From positions 39,553 through 103,552 of the forward strand of contig NZ_VMYE01000012.1 in the NCBI RefSeq assembly GCF_007655255.1: a stretch of 64,000 nucleotides of DNA. The letters run 5' to 3'. The DNA is from Extensimonas perlucida. GTDB taxonomy: Bacteria > Pseudomonadota > Gammaproteobacteria > Burkholderiales > Burkholderiaceae_C. Positions 48,363 to 58,774 of the stretch are shown piece by piece. Position numbers and translations under genes: made by a program. The first letter of the stretch is position 1. The number at the start of each line of letters is the position of its first letter. The notes under the pieces were generated by a model, which was not told the DNA's origin, made no database searches, and saw nothing but the letters and a program-made list of their open reading frames with translations.

Positions 48363-49004
48363 ATGAAGTTGCTCGCCTCCTTGCTGACGGCTGCCGCACT
48401 GGCAGCACCCGTTTTGCCGGCCTTCGCGGCGGGCGAATCCCCTGCAACGAAGCCTCAGGCCGCCAAACCCGACCTGGCCAAGGGCGAAGCCAGCTTTGGC
48501 GCGGTGTGCGCGGCCTGCCACGCGGCGGACGGCAATTCGACCATTCCAGCCAACCCCAAGCTCGCGCAGCAACACCCCGAATACCTGTTCAAGCAGCTGC
48601 AAGAATTCAAGTCAGGCAAGCGCAACAACGCCATCATGAAGGGCTTTGCCGCAGCGCTTTCGGAAGAAGAGATGAAAAACATCGCCTGGTGGGTGGCTTC
48701 CAAGCCCGCCAAGCCGGGCTTTGCGAAAGACAAAGACCTGGTGATGCTCGGCGAGCGCATCTACCGCGGCGGCATTGCCGACCGCCAGATCGCTGCCTGC
48801 GCCGGCTGCCACAGCCCCAACGGTGCGGGCATTCCCGTGCAGTATCCGCGTCTGTCTGGGCAGCATGCGGATTACGTTGCGGCGCAGCTGATCGCTTTCC
48901 GCGACGGCGTGCGCACCAACAGCCTGCAGATGACGCAGGTCGCGGCCAAGCTCAATGACCGTGAAATCCGTGCCGTGTCCGATTACATCGCCGGGCTGCG
49001 CTGA
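48363..49004 (+). CDS. Dihaem cytochrome c4
   Basis: This periplasmic cytochrome of 213 residues has a signal peptide (1-22, ending AFA) and two homologous halves with haem sites C49-x2-C52-H53 and C146-x2-C149-H150. Met ligands are likely in IMKGFAAAL and LQMTQVAAKL. It probably carries electrons to a terminal oxidase. It precedes the resB-ccsB cytochrome c maturation genes. Confidence 0.94.
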   Translation: MKLLASLLTAAALAAPVLPAFAAGESPATKPQAAKPDLAKGEASFGAVCAACHAADGNSTIPANPKLAQQHPEYLFKQLQEFKSGKRNNAIMKGFAAALSEEEMKNIAWWVASKPAKPGFAKDKDLVMLGERIYRGGIADRQIAACAGCHSPNGAGIPVQYPRLSGQHADYVAAQLIAFRDGVRTNSLQMTQVAAKLNDREIRAVSDYIAGLR

Positions 49005-49060
49005 GGCTGACACCGCTGGTCACGGTGTCACCGCCGGAACCAAGCACACTCGATAAGCTC

Positions 49061-49096
49061 AAAAAAGGGCGGGCTGGATGAGGGCCTGCCCTTTTT
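49061..49096 (+). terminator. Terminator after cytochrome c4
   Basis: AAAAAAGGGCGGGC pairs with GGCCTGCCCTTTTT around TGGATGAG, with a T-run. A second hairpin, TGACACCG/CGGTGTCA (49008-49030), overlaps just after the stop codon. Confidence 0.8.
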
Positions 49097-49132
49097 CGCT
49101 TGTGACCATCGCACCGCTCCACTTTCCGTTCC

Positions 49133-51355
49133 ATGTCTGAATCCACCCAAGGCGTGCGCCTGCGCCGCGGCTCCGAGGCTTTGCGTGCCAGCTTCGAGTT
49201 GCTGTCGTCGATGCGCTTTGCAATCGCGCTGCTCACGGTGATCTGCATCGCCTCGGTGATAGGCACGGTGCTCAAGCAGCACGAACCGGCGGCGAACTAT
49301 GTCAACCAGTTCGGGCCGTTCTGGGCCGAGCTGTTTTTGACGCTGCGGCTCAATACCATCTACAGCGCGTGGTGGTTCGTGTTGATTTTGGCGTTTCTGG
49401 TGCTCAGCACCTCGCTGTGCATCGCGCGCAACACGCCCAAGATTCTGGCCGACCTCAAGACCTACAAGGAAAACATCCGCGTGCAAAGCCTGCGTGCCTT
49501 CCACCACCGGGCCGAGGCCGAGCTGCCCGAAGCGCCCGAGGCCGCCGCGCAGCGCATAGGCCAGCAGCTCGCGCGCAAGGGCTGGAAGGTGCGTCTGCAG
49601 CAGCGCGCGCCGGGGCAGGGAAGGGAGGCAACGGCGGGTGCGGGCTGGATGGTCGCGGCCAAAGCGGGCGCCGCGAACAAGATCGGCTACATCGCCGCGC
49701 ACAGCGCCATCGTGCTGATTTGCCTGGGCGGATTGTTCGATGGCGACCTGATCGTGCGCGCGCAAATGCTGCTGGGCGGCAAGACGCCGTATCGCGGCGG
49801 CGGTTTGATCTCGGATGTGCCAGCCCAGCACCGCCTCTCCGAACGCAACCCGACCTTCCGCGGCAACCTGCTCGTTGCCGAGGGCACGCAGTCCGACACG
49901 GCCATTTTGAGCCAGTCGGACGGCGTGCTGCTGCAGGAGCTGCCGTTTGCGATCGAACTCAAAAAATTCATCGTCGAGCACTACTCCACGGGCATGCCCA
50001 AGCTGTTCGCCAGCGAGATCGTGATCCACGACAAGGCCACGGGCGCGCAGGTGCCCGCGCGCGTCGAGGTCAACCACCCCGCGAGCTACCGCGGCATCGA
50101 GATTTACCAGTCGAGCTTCGACGACGGCGGCTCGCGCCTCAAGCTCCACGCCTACCCCATGGGCGCGAACGTCGCACCTTTCGACCTCGAAGGCGTGGTG
50201 GGCGGTTCGGCGCAGCTCAACCGCATGGCTGCGGGCGGCTCGGCGGCCGGCAATGCCGCGCAGCAAACCCAAACCCTGACGGTGGAATTCACCGCGCTGC
50301 GCACCATCAACGTGGAGAATTTCGGCAACCAAGGCGGCTCGGGTGCCGATGCGCGCAAGGTCGATCTGCGTGCTTCGCTCGAAGAACGTCTGGGCGCTGC
50401 GAACAAGGCGGGCAAACCCAAGGAGCTGCGCAACGTGGGCCCGAGCGTGGGCTACAAGCTGCGCGACGCGGCGGGGCAGGCGATCGAGTTCCACAACTAC
50501 ATGCTGCCCGTCGATCTGGGCGACGGCGTGCCGGTGTTTCTGCTCGGCGTGCGTACAAGTGTGGCCGAGCCCATGCGCTACCTGCGCATTCCGGCCGACG
50601 AGCAAGGGCGCATGGACGGCTTCATGCGCCTGCGCGCCGCGCTCGCCGACCCCGAGGCGCGTGCGCAGGCCGTGCAGCGCTACGTGGCCAAGGCACTCGA
50701 GGCCGCGCGCCCCGAACTCGCGCAGCAGCTTGCGGAGTCGGCCGCGCGTGCGCTCGCCCTGTTTGCGGGCGCGGGTGGCCAGGCTTCTGCGCATGGCGCA
50801 GCGCGCGGTGGGCTGCAGGCCGTGTCCGACTTCATCGAGGCCAACGTGCCCGAGGCCGAGCGCGGCAAGGCCGCCGAGGTGCTGGTGCGCATCCTCAACG
50901 GCAGCCTGTTCGAGCTGCTGCAGCTCACGCGCGAGCGCGCGGGGCTCGCGCCGCTGCCCGCCGACGAGCATGCCCGCGCCTTCATGACGCAGGCCGTGCT
51001 CGCGCTCAGCGACGCGCAAAACTACCCGGCGCCGTTCGTGCTCGAACTCACGGACTTCACGCAGGTGCAGGCCAGCGTGTTCCAGGTGGCGCGTGCCCCT
51101 GGTAAGAACGTTGTCTATCTGGGCTGCGCCTTGCTGATCCTGGGCGTTTTTGCCATGCTCTACGTGCGCGAGCGGCGCGTGTGGGTCTGGCTTGCGCCGC
51201 AAGGCGACGCAAACGGCCCGGCGCCAGGGCAAGGTGCGCGCACGCACGCCACCATGGCGCTGTCGAGCAACCGCAGAACCATGGATGGCGATCGGGAATT
51301 TGCCCAGCTCGCGGAGCAACTGATAGGGGCTCGACCCCAGGAAGGCAAGGCATGA
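49133..51355 (+). CDS. resB: Cytochrome c biogenesis protein ResB (Ccs1)
   Basis: ResB works with CcsB/ResC in system II haem export and attachment to apocytochromes. The 740-residue protein has N-terminal helices (about residues 20-50, 80-110, 180-200), a large periplasmic domain, and a last helix near 655-680. MRFAIALLTVICIASVIGTV and FGPFWAELFLTLRLN are family marks. The C-terminal region (about 480-620) has an Ala/Glu-rich insertion with low complexity. The stop overlaps the ccsB start. Confidence 0.93.
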   Translation: MSESTQGVRLRRGSEALRASFELLSSMRFAIALLTVICIASVIGTVLKQHEPAANYVNQFGPFWAELFLTLRLNTIYSAWWFVLILAFLVLSTSLCIARNTPKILADLKTYKENIRVQSLRAFHHRAEAELPEAPEAAAQRIGQQLARKGWKVRLQQRAPGQGREATAGAGWMVAAKAGAANKIGYIAAHSAIVLICLGGLFDGDLIVRAQMLLGGKTPYRGGGLISDVPAQHRLSERNPTFRGNLLVAEGTQSDTAILSQSDGVLLQELPFAIELKKFIVEHYSTGMPKLFASEIVIHDKATGAQVPARVEVNHPASYRGIEIYQSSFDDGGSRLKLHAYPMGANVAPFDLEGVVGGSAQLNRMAAGGSAAGNAAQQTQTLTVEFTALRTINVENFGNQGGSGADARKVDLRASLEERLGAANKAGKPKELRNVGPSVGYKLRDAAGQAIEFHNYMLPVDLGDGVPVFLLGVRTSVAEPMRYLRIPADEQGRMDGFMRLRAALADPEARAQAVQRYVAKALEAARPELAQQLAESAARALALFAGAGGQASAHGAARGGLQAVSDFIEANVPEAERGKAAEVLVRILNGSLFELLQLTRERAGLAPLPADEHARAFMTQAVLALSDAQNYPAPFVLELTDFTQVQASVFQVARAPGKNVVYLGCALLILGVFAMLYVRERRVWVWLAPQGDANGPAPGQGARTHATMALSSNRRTMDGDREFAQLAEQLIGARPQEGKA

Positions 51356-52743
51356 ACAGCACGACCACGGTAAAAATTTCTTCCGCTGGCGGCGCACCCC
51401 ACGGGGTGGGCGGCGCTGGCATTCGGCAGGACTTGCACGAAGGTTTTTTTGCGCGGCGCAGCGTCCTCGATTGGGTCTTTGCCGTGCTCGTGCTGCTCGG
51501 CGGTGCGTTTGCCTTGCAGCGCTACGGCAGCGCCATGGATGTCTATGAAAAGGGCATCACGGTTGCCGCCGTGCCGTGCGCGATCTGGCTCGGCTGGTTC
51601 TGGCGCCCGCTGCGCGTGCTGATGCTGGTGGTGGCGGCGGCGGTGCTGCTCGCGATCGGGCTGTACCAGCAGGGCGGTGCGGGAGATCTGGCGCGCGCCG
51701 ATCAGGTGTTTGGCCTCAAATATTTCCTCTCGAGCCAGTCGGCCATCCTCTGGATGAGCATGCTGTTTTTCGCGAGCACGGCGTTTTACTGGATAGGCAT
51801 GTTCGCGCGCGGCGCCGCGGGCGAGACCATGCCGTTGCTGGGCTCGCGCCTGGCCTGGGCGGGCGTCACCATGGCCCTGATAGGCACCATGGTGCGCTGG
51901 TACGAAAGCTACCTGCTGGGCAGCGACATCGGGCACATCCCGGTGAGCAATCTCTATGAAGTGTTCGTGCTCTTTTGCTGGCTCACAGCGCTGTTTTACC
52001 TGTATTTTGAGGCGCACTACGGCACGCGCGCGCTCGGCGGCTTCGTGATGCTGGTGGTTAGCGCGGCGGTGGGCTTTTTGCTCTGGTACACCGTGGCGCG
52101 CGAGGCGCAGGAGATCCAGCCGCTCGTGCCCGCGCTCAAAAGCTGGTGGATGAAGCTGCACGTGCCGGCCAACTTCATCGGCTACGGCACTTTTGCGCTC
52201 TCGGCCATGGTGGCTTTTGCCTACCTCGTCAAGCAGAGCGCGCAGGAGCTGCGCTGGTACAAGCTCGCGCCCCTGTGGCTGCTGGGCGTGGTGCTGTGCT
52301 TCGAGCCGCTGGTGTTCCGCCGCGGCGCGGGCGCGCAGGGCAGCGCGTACTGGATGGTGTATTTCGGCATTTCGGCGCTGATCGTCGCGGGCATCCTGCT
52401 TGGGCGCCGGCGCATCGCGGCGCGCCTGCCCGCGCTCGAAGTGCTCGACGACCTGATGTACAAGGCCATCGCCGTGGGCTTTGCGTTTTTCACCATCGCC
52501 ACCGTGCTCGGTGCGCTCTGGGCGGCCGAGGCCTGGGGCGGTTACTGGAGCTGGGACCCGAAAGAAACCTGGGCGCTGATCGTCTGGCTCAACTACGCCG
52601 CCTGGCTGCACATGCGCCTCATGAAGGGCCTGCGCGGCACGGTGTCGGCCTGGTGGGCGCTTGGGGGCCTCGCGGTGACGACCTTTGCCTTCATCGGCGT
52701 GAACATGTTCCTCAGCGGTTTGCACAGCTACGGTACCTTGTAG
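51352..52743 (+). CDS. ccsB: Cytochrome c biogenesis protein CcsB (CcsA/ResC family)
   Basis: This 463-residue haem-handling membrane protein has about 10 helices and the WWD motif [16 protein letters not shown]. Conserved His occur in the flanking helices ([19 protein letters not shown]). The ATG overlaps the resB stop by 4 bases. Together they form the cytochrome c synthase for the c4, SHP and DHC cytochromes found nearby. Confidence 0.94.
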   Translation: MNSTTTVKISSAGGAPHGVGGAGIRQDLHEGFFARRSVLDWVFAVLVLLGGAFALQRYGSAMDVYEKGITVAAVPCAIWLGWFWRPLRVLMLVVAAAVLLAIGLYQQGGAGDLARADQVFGLKYFLSSQSAILWMSMLFFASTAFYWIGMFARGAAGETMPLLGSRLAWAGVTMALIGTMVRWYESYLLGSDIGHIPVSNLYEVFVLFCWLTALFYLYFEAHYGTRALGGFVMLVVSAAVGFLLWYTVAREAQEIQPLVPALKSWWMKLHVPANFIGYGTFALSAMVAFAYLVKQSAQELRWYKLAPLWLLGVVLCFEPLVFRRGAGAQGSAYWMVYFGISALIVAGILLGRRRIAARLPALEVLDDLMYKAIAVGFAFFTIATVLGALWAAEAWGGYWSWDPKETWALIVWLNYAAWLHMRLMKGLRGTVSAWWALGGLAVTTFAFIGVNMFLSGLHSYGTL

Positions 52744-52787
52744 ATCGGCCTCTGCTTTTGCTGGGGCCACGTAAAGAGGGGCTTGCC

Positions 52788-53783
52788 ATGGCGATTTTTC
52801 ACCGTGCGCGCGATTTTTCGCAGCCGCTGCCGTCCGAGATCACCCCGCGCGCGGTGTATGAAAACCGCCGCGCGCTGCTGCGCAGCCTGGCCGGTGGTGC
52901 CGCAGGCGCCACGCTGGCCGCCTGGGCGGGCCGCGCGGCATTGGCGCAGGCGCCGCGCCCTGGCAAGCTCGCGCCGCTCGCCGCCGTGCCCTCCAAGGTG
53001 CCCGGCGCCATGGTGCTCGAAAAGCCTACGCGCTACGAGGATGCCACCAGCTACAACAATTTCTACGAGTTCGGCACCGAAAAGGACGACCCCGCGCGCA
53101 ACGCCCACACTTTGCGCACCAGCCCCTGGAGCGTGGAGGTGGAAGGACTGGTGCACAAACCGGGGCGTTTTGGCGTCGAAGACCTGCTCAAGCTCAGCGC
53201 CCTCGAAGAGCGCGTGTACCGGCTGCGCTGCGTCGAAGGCTGGTCCATGGTCATTCCGTGGGTCGGCTATTCGCTGGCGGCCCTGATAGCGCGTGTGCAG
53301 CCGCTGGGCAGCGCGAAATACGTGGAATTCGTCACGCTCGCCGACAAGGCGACCATGCCCTTCGTGGGTTCGCGCATTCTCGACTGGCCCTACGTGGAGG
53401 GCTTGCGGCTCGATGAGGCGTTGCATCCGCTCACGCTGCTCGCTTTTGGCATGTACGGTGAGGTGCTGCCCAAGCAAAACGGCGCGCCCGTGCGCCTCGT
53501 GGTGCCGTGGAAGTACGGCTTCAAGAGCGCCAAGAGCATCGTCAAAATCCGCTTCACCGAGCGCGAGCCCGCCACGGCCTGGGTCAAGGCCGCGCCGCAG
53601 GAATACGGCTTTTATGCCAACGTCAACCCCGACGTCGATCACCCGCGCTGGAGCCAGGCCACCGAGCGGCGCATTGGTGAAGGCGGCCTGTTCGCGCCCA
53701 AGCGCAAGACCTTGCCGTTCAACGGCTATGCCGAGCAGGTGGCGCAGCTGTATGCCGGCATGGACTTGCGCAGGTTTTTCTGA
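52788..53783 (+). CDS. msrP: Methionine sulfoxide reductase catalytic subunit MsrP (YedY)
   Basis: MsrP is a periplasmic molybdenum enzyme that repairs oxidised methionines in envelope proteins. The 331-residue precursor has a twin-arginine-like signal ([12 protein letters not shown], residues 27-38), the [14 protein letters not shown] block, and the Mo-ligand C148 in [15 protein letters not shown]. The ATG at 52788 has AGAGGGG upstream. msrQ follows. Confidence 0.95.
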   Translation: MAIFHRARDFSQPLPSEITPRAVYENRRALLRSLAGGAAGATLAAWAGRAALAQAPRPGKLAPLAAVPSKVPGAMVLEKPTRYEDATSYNNFYEFGTEKDDPARNAHTLRTSPWSVEVEGLVHKPGRFGVEDLLKLSALEERVYRLRCVEGWSMVIPWVGYSLAALIARVQPLGSAKYVEFVTLADKATMPFVGSRILDWPYVEGLRLDEALHPLTLLAFGMYGEVLPKQNGAPVRLVVPWKYGFKSAKSIVKIRFTEREPATAWVKAAPQEYGFYANVNPDVDHPRWSQATERRIGEGGLFAPKRKTLPFNGYAEQVAQLYAGMDLRRFF

Positions 53784-53821
53784 TTTTCGTGGTGAAGCAG
53801 AACGCGGCACGGCGGGCAGGC

Positions 53822-54469
53822 ATGAACGCGGGGCTGAAGGCGGGAGTGAGGTCGCCATGGCTCCACCCGGCCGCCAAGCCGCTGGTGTTCATGCTGTGCG
53901 CGCTGCCTTGCGCATGGCTGGTCTATGCGGCGCTGGCCGATACGCTCGGCGCCAACCCTGCAGAGGCTCTGATCCGCGCCACGGGCGACTGGACTTTGCG
54001 CGCGCTGTGCCTGGTGCTCGCCGTGACGCCGCTGCGCGTGCTCACGGGCACGCCCGCGCTCGCACGCTTTCGGCGCATGCTGGGGCTGTGGGTGTTTTTC
54101 TACGCCGCGCTGCATTTCGTGTGCTATGCGGTGCTCGACCAGGGGCTGGACATGCCCGCCATCGTGCGCGACGTGGGCAAGCGTCCGTTCATCCTCGTGG
54201 GCAGCATGGCACTGGTGCTATTGGCATTGCTTGCCGTCACTTCGACCCAGCGCGCCGTGCGGGCATTGGGCGGATGCCGCTGGCAGGCCTTGCACCGCGC
54301 GGTTTATGCCGTAGCGGGGCTGGCGCTGCTGCATTTTTTCTGGATGCGCGCGGGCAAGCGCAATTTCGCTGAAGTGGCCGTCTATGCCGCGATACTTGGC
54401 GTGCTGCTGGGCTGGCGCCTGGGCCATGTATGGTGGCGCAGGCGGCGGCCTGCTGGCGTCACAAACTAA
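53822..54469 (+). CDS. msrQ: Haem-binding membrane subunit MsrQ (YedZ)
   Basis: MsrQ is a b-haem protein that feeds quinol electrons to MsrP. From the ATG at 53822 it is 215 residues with 5-6 helices and candidate haem His in YAALHFVCYA, WQALHRAVYAVAGLALLHFF. A GTG at 53789 is a possible earlier start but has no ribosome site. The end of the gene is followed by a short interspersed repeat. Confidence 0.92.
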   Translation: MNAGLKAGVRSPWLHPAAKPLVFMLCALPCAWLVYAALADTLGANPAEALIRATGDWTLRALCLVLAVTPLRVLTGTPALARFRRMLGLWVFFYAALHFVCYAVLDQGLDMPAIVRDVGKRPFILVGSMALVLLALLAVTSTQRAVRALGGCRWQALHRAVYAVAGLALLHFFWMRAGKRNFAEVAVYAAILGVLLGWRLGHVWWRRRRPAGVTN

Positions 54470-54480
54470 CTGCTATTTGT

Positions 54481-54525
54481 TAAATAGCTATCTGTGCTTG
54501 ATACACATGGCTTTGAGGCAATTTT
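54481..54525 (+). repeat. ATAGCTGC-type repeat, GCTTGAT variant
   Basis: AAATAGCTATCTGTGCTTGAT is followed by ACATGG and TTGAGGCAATTTT. The copy lies between msrQ and the convergent metallo-beta-lactamase-fold gene. Confidence 0.6.
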
Positions 54526-54534
54526 CGCCCATAA

Positions 54535-55365
54535 TCATCCATTGACCGAGCGCAGCGCCGGGCGCATCTGGCGCGAGACCGGGTCGATGAAGGCGGTGGG
54601 GTACTGGTAGGCACGGTCGTCGAACAGGTCGATACCGCACATGAGGTTTTCGATCCAGTCGAAAAAGTCGCTGATTGCCTGCTTGCCCATGATGGGTGCG
54701 CCGTGCTGCGGCACCAGCATCGCGATGTCGAGCTGCCGTGCCATGCGCGCCCACAGGCGCAGGATTTTGTTCGACACCATGTAGCGGCGGTGGAAGGCTT
54801 CCATGCGCGGGATGTGTGCCTGCAAATCAGTCACCGGCACGCGCGCCTCTGCACCCGACATCATCGACACGCCCAGATCGCCCGTGAACAGGATGCGGCT
54901 CACCGGGTCGTAAAAGTGAAAATTGCCCTCGGCGTGCATGAAGTGCGCGGGCAAAATCACGAGTTCATGCCGGCCCAGCGGCAAGTGGCCGCCGCTGTCG
55001 GGCACGCCGATCACGCGGTTTTCGGTCTTGCCCACTTTGGTGAAGTGCGGGGCGAAGCGCTCCCACAGGCGCGAGATCACGAGACTTGCCTTGGTGCTGG
55101 TCATCCAGCGGTCCAGCGAGGCGATGATGTCCGGGTCGGCGTGCGACGCGATCAGGTACGACAGCTTGTGCGGCGGAAAATGCCGCGTCATGCCCATGAA
55201 CAACTCGTTGAACGCAAGGTTGCCGCCGGGGTCGATCACGGCCCCGGTGTCGTCGTCCACGATCAGGAACTGGTTGGCCTGCACCGCCTGCCCGTCTTCT
55301 TCGATGAGGTCGGTGAACATCAGGCAGGCGTGCTTGGGGTCGCGGTAAAGCTCCAGGGGGGTCAT
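54535..55365 (-). CDS. ODP-type metallo-beta-lactamase fold protein
   Basis: This 276-residue protein resembles the oxygen-binding di-iron domain of flavodiiron proteins without flavodoxin or rubredoxin parts. Possible ligands are H75, D77 and D79 (SHADPDI), H144 (HFMHAEGN), D163 (LFTGDLG) and H221 (VPQHGAP). The usual HxExD glutamate is replaced by Asp. It may sense or reduce oxygen or NO. It is a lone gene with a convergent msrQ and an upstream moeB on the same strand. Confidence 0.8.
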   Translation of the reverse strand: MTPLELYRDPKHACLMFTDLIEEDGQAVQANQFLIVDDDTGAVIDPGGNLAFNELFMGMTRHFPPHKLSYLIASHADPDIIASLDRWMTSTKASLVISRLWERFAPHFTKVGKTENRVIGVPDSGGHLPLGRHELVILPAHFMHAEGNFHFYDPVSRILFTGDLGVSMMSGAEARVPVTDLQAHIPRMEAFHRRYMVSNKILRLWARMARQLDIAMLVPQHGAPIMGKQAISDFFDWIENLMCGIDLFDDRAYQYPTAFIDPVSRQMRPALRSVNG

Positions 55366-55434
55366 GTGGGTGCTCGGTGTTTGCGAGAATTCCAGGGACT
55401 GTAGAGCGCTCCCATGGATGGTGATTGATCAATG

Positions 55435-56226
55435 TCAATCATTATCCGAAGTTCCATCCCTTTCCTCTGCATGCCGGCCTGGCGTGCCGCATACCGAACA
55501 GTCTGCCTGGCGTTGCACGCGCAGGCTGCTCCATTCCATGCTGCGTCCGTCGAGCATCAGCAGGCGCCCGGCGAGCGACGGGCCCACGCCCGCAAGCAGC
55601 TTGAGCGCTTCGGCTGCCTGCATGGCGCCGATCACGCCCACGAGCGGGGCGAAGACGCCCATGGTCGAGCAACGCGCTTCCTGCGGCGCGGCGTCGGGTG
55701 CGAACAGGCAGGCATAGCAGGGCGACAGCGCGTCGCGTGGGTCGCGCACGGTGATTTGCGCGTCGAAGCGGATCACCGCGCCTGTCACGAGCGGTACGCC
55801 GTGGCGCACGCAGGCGGCGTTCACAGCCTGGCGCGTGGCGTAGTTGTCGCTGCAGTCGAGCACCACCGACGCCGTGGGCACGAGGCGCGCGAGCAGCGCG
55901 GCGTCGGCGCGCGCCTGCACGGGCACGGCCTGCACCTCAGGGTTGAGCGCTTCGATCGCCTGTGCGGCCGACTGCACCTTGGGCTGGCCCACGCGCGCCG
56001 TGGTGTGGGCGATCTGGCGCTGCAGGTTGGTCAGGTCGACCACGTCGTCATCGACCAGCGTGATGCGTCCGACGCCGGCCGAGCTCAGGTACAGCGCCGC
56101 GGGCGATCCCAGCCCGCCGGCGCCGATCAGCAGCGCGTGGCTCGCGAGGATGCGCTCCTGGCCTGTGATGCCGACCTCGTCGAGCAGGATGTGGCGCGAA
56201 TAGCGCAGGAGTTGCTCGTCGGTCAT
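55435..56226 (-). CDS. moeB: Adenylyltransferase MoeB/ThiF family
   Basis: This 263-residue E1-like enzyme activates the C-terminal glycine of MoaD or ThiS. Marks are the ATP loop GAGGLGSPAALYL, VDDDVVDLTNLQRQ, two Zn-binding pairs CYAC and CSVC, and a catalytic-type Cys in ARCSTMGVFAP. No rhodanese domain is fused. The ATG at 56226 is preferred to the upstream one at 56247. Whether it serves molybdopterin or thiamin synthesis cannot be told from context, though the Mo-enzyme MsrP is close by. Confidence 0.9.
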   Translation of the reverse strand: MTDEQLLRYSRHILLDEVGITGQERILASHALLIGAGGLGSPAALYLSSAGVGRITLVDDDVVDLTNLQRQIAHTTARVGQPKVQSAAQAIEALNPEVQAVPVQARADAALLARLVPTASVVLDCSDNYATRQAVNAACVRHGVPLVTGAVIRFDAQITVRDPRDALSPCYACLFAPDAAPQEARCSTMGVFAPLVGVIGAMQAAEALKLLAGVGPSLAGRLLMLDGRSMEWSSLRVQRQADCSVCGTPGRHAEERDGTSDND

Positions 56227-56245
56227 GGCGGGGCGTGTGGCAGGC

Positions 56246-56283
56246 AAAAAAGAAAAAAGGCCGCCCCGTCACGGGTGCCGGCC
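56246..56283 (-). terminator. Terminator after ctpA
   Basis: On the minus strand GGCCG...CGGCC encloses CCCG-TGA-CGGG and is followed by TTTTTTCTTTTTT. It separates ctpA from moeB. Confidence 0.85.
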
Positions 56284-56302
56284 TGTCGCGCTCGCAAAGC
56301 GC

Positions 56303-57772
56303 TTATTCGTCCTTGTCCTTCTTTTCTTCCTTGCGCTCGGTCAGGGTTTTGCTGACCTTGACGGGCAGACCCTTGAGCTGGTTCAGCGCCTGCTGCAGCT
56401 GGAAGTCCTTGTCGCTGCCGAATTCCGGCAGCTTGCGTTCGGCTTCAGGCTTCTTGGCTTCGCATTCGAGGCGCTTAAGGGCTTCCTCGCGGGCCTGTTC
56501 GCGCGCCTGCTCCTGGGCTTTGTCAGCCGAAGGGTCTTTGCCTTTGTCGCCGTCCTGGCCGTTGCCGAGGTGCTTGTCGAGGTCGGCTTCGCGCACGCGC
56601 AGCGCGGCGAACAGATTGCCGTCTTCGGACTCGTCCACCATGATGTCGGGCACGATGCCCTTGGCCTGGATGGAGCGGCCGCTGGGCGTGTAGTAACGCG
56701 CCGTAGTGATCTTGATGCCCGTGTCCGGTCCGAGCGGGCGCACGGTCTGCACCGAGCCCTTGCCGAAGGTCTGGCTGCCCAGCACGGTGGCGCGCTTGTG
56801 GTCCTGCAGGGCGCCGGCGACGATCTCGCTCGCCGAGGCCGAGCCCTCGTTGACCAGCACCACCAGCGGCACGGTCTTGAGCGCCACCGGCAGGCGCTTG
56901 AGCGGATCCGGGCTGCCGCGGCGCGCGTAGAACTCGGGCGAGGCCGTGAAGGTGGCTTTGCTCTCGGGCAACTGGCCATTGGTGCTGACCACGGTCACGT
57001 TTGCGGGCAGGAAGGCGGCGGATATCGCCACGGCCGCATCGAGCAGCCCGCCAGGGTCGTTGCGCAGGTCCAGCACCATGCCCTTGAGGCGCGGCTCCTG
57101 CTGGTAAATCTCCTGCACCTTGCGCACAAAGTCTTCCACCGTGCGCTCCTGGAACTGCGACAGGCGCACCCAGGCGTAGCCGGGCTCGACGATCTTGCTC
57201 TTGACCGACTGGGTCTTGATTTCCTCGCGCGTGATGGTCACCGTGAAGGTGCGGCTCTCGTCCTTGCGGAAGATGGTGAGCGTGACCTTGGTGTTGGGCT
57301 CGCCGCGCATGCGCTTGACGGCCTCGTTGAGCGAGAGACCCTTGACGGCGGTGTCGTCGATCTTGGTAATGAGGTCGTTGGTCTTGAGCCCGGCGCGGAA
57401 CGCGGGCGAGCCTTCGATGGGCGAGACCACCTTCACGAGCCCGTCTTCCTGCGTGATTTCTATGCCGACGCCCACGAAGCGGCCCGAGGTGCCCTCGCGG
57501 AATTCCTTGAAGGACTTTTTGTCGAAATACTGCGAATGCGGATCGAGCCCGCTGACCATGCCCGAGATCGCGTCGGTGATGAGCTTTTTGTCATCGACGG
57601 GCTCGACGTAGTCGGTCTTGATCAGGCCGAACACGGCCGAAAGCTGCTGGATTTCCTCGAGCGGCAGCGGCGCCATGGCGTTGCGCGCCATGGTTTGCAG
57701 CGACACCGTGGTGAGCGCCCCGGCGAGTGCGCCCACCGAGATCCATCCTGCGATTTTGAGTTTGTGGCCCAT
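56303..57772 (-). CDS. ctpA: C-terminal processing peptidase CtpA (S41)
   Basis: This 489-residue periplasmic Ser/Lys protease has an N-terminal membrane or signal segment (about residues 7-25). A PDZ domain (about 95-180; GVGIEITQEDGLVKVVSPIE) precedes the S41 core, with the catalytic Ser in SASASEIVAGAL and Lys in SQTFGKGSVQTV. The C-terminal charged tail (KTLTERKEEKKDKDE) is low-complexity. It is followed on the same strand by moeB after a terminator. Confidence 0.94.
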   Translation of the reverse strand: MGHKLKIAGWISVGALAGALTTVSLQTMARNAMAPLPLEEIQQLSAVFGLIKTDYVEPVDDKKLITDAISGMVSGLDPHSQYFDKKSFKEFREGTSGRFVGVGIEITQEDGLVKVVSPIEGSPAFRAGLKTNDLITKIDDTAVKGLSLNEAVKRMRGEPNTKVTLTIFRKDESRTFTVTITREEIKTQSVKSKIVEPGYAWVRLSQFQERTVEDFVRKVQEIYQQEPRLKGMVLDLRNDPGGLLDAAVAISAAFLPANVTVVSTNGQLPESKATFTASPEFYARRGSPDPLKRLPVALKTVPLVVLVNEGSASASEIVAGALQDHKRATVLGSQTFGKGSVQTVRPLGPDTGIKITTARYYTPSGRSIQAKGIVPDIMVDESEDGNLFAALRVREADLDKHLGNGQDGDKGKDPSADKAQEQAREQAREEALKRLECEAKKPEAERKLPEFGSDKDFQLQQALNQLKGLPVKVSKTLTERKEEKKDKDE

Positions 57773-57947
57773 AAGAAACCTTTTACCGATCCGAAGCGTG
57801 CTGCGGTGAAAGCGGGAAAATAAAGTGAAGTGCGAAGGCGGCCCACATTGTGCGGTTTTTCACCCACATTTGCCGCGCCGCAGGGCCAAATTGCGCTGGA
57901 TTTACTGCGGGTTTACACCCCTGCGCCGCACCTGCCGACCCCTGCCT

Positions 57948-58691
57948 TCAGCCCTTGCCCTGTGCGGCCACGGCCGCGGCCGCCTGCGCGACGGCCTGCG
58001 CATCACCGAGGTAGTAGTGGCGCAGGGGTTTGAGCTCGGCGTCGAGCTCATAGACCAGCGGGATGCCGTTGGGGATGTTCAGGCCCACGATGTCGGCGTC
58101 GGAGATGCCGTCGAGGTATTTGACCAGCGCGCGGATCGAGTTGCCGTGCGCCGCGACTACCACGCGCTGGCCCGCGCGGATCGCCGGGGCCATGGTGTCG
58201 TTCCAGAACGGCAGCACGCGCGCCACTGTGTCCTTGAGACATTCGGTCAGCGGCACTTCATCGGGCGCCAAGCCCGCGTAGCGCCGGTCGGCGCGTTCGC
58301 AGCGCGGGTCGGCGGGCTCGAGCGCGGGCGGCGGCGTGTCGTAGCTGCGGCGCCAGATCAGCACCTGCTCGTCGCCGTACTGCTTGGCCATCTCGGCCTT
58401 GTTCAGGCCCTGCAGCGCGCCGTAGTGGCGCTCGTTGAGGCGCCAGCTCTTGACCACGGGCAGCCAGGTGCAGTCCATCTCGTCGAGGCAATACCACAGC
58501 GTGTGGATCGCGCGCTTGAGCACGCTGGTGTAGGCCAGGTCGAATTCGTAACCCTCGGCGCGCAGCAGCTTGCCCGCGGACATGGCCTGCGTTACGCCCG
58601 TGGGCGTGAGGTCCACGTCGGTCCAGCCGGTGAAGCGGTTTTCGAGGTTCCACAGCGATTCGCCGTGGCGGATCAGGACGAGTTTGTGCAT
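57948..58691 (-). CDS. gpmA: 2,3-bisphosphoglycerate-dependent phosphoglycerate mutase
   Basis: This glycolytic enzyme of 247 residues has catalytic H9 in [10 protein letters not shown], the block [17 protein letters not shown], and the second His in [13 protein letters not shown]. The ATG at 58691 is the family start. It is divergent from the rhodanese-grxC-secB-gpsA run. Confidence 0.97.
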   Translation of the reverse strand: MHKLVLIRHGESLWNLENRFTGWTDVDLTPTGVTQAMSAGKLLRAEGYEFDLAYTSVLKRAIHTLWYCLDEMDCTWLPVVKSWRLNERHYGALQGLNKAEMAKQYGDEQVLIWRRSYDTPPPALEPADPRCERADRRYAGLAPDEVPLTECLKDTVARVLPFWNDTMAPAIRAGQRVVVAAHGNSIRALVKYLDGISDADIVGLNIPNGIPLVYELDAELKPLRHYYLGDAQAVAQAAAAVAAQGKG

Positions 58692-58774
58692 GGTTTCTTG
58701 CAAGGCCAGTGAACGGGTCAAAACCAGTCATTTTAGAATCCTGCCGATCGTGAACGGGTTCTAAGGAAGCTTTC

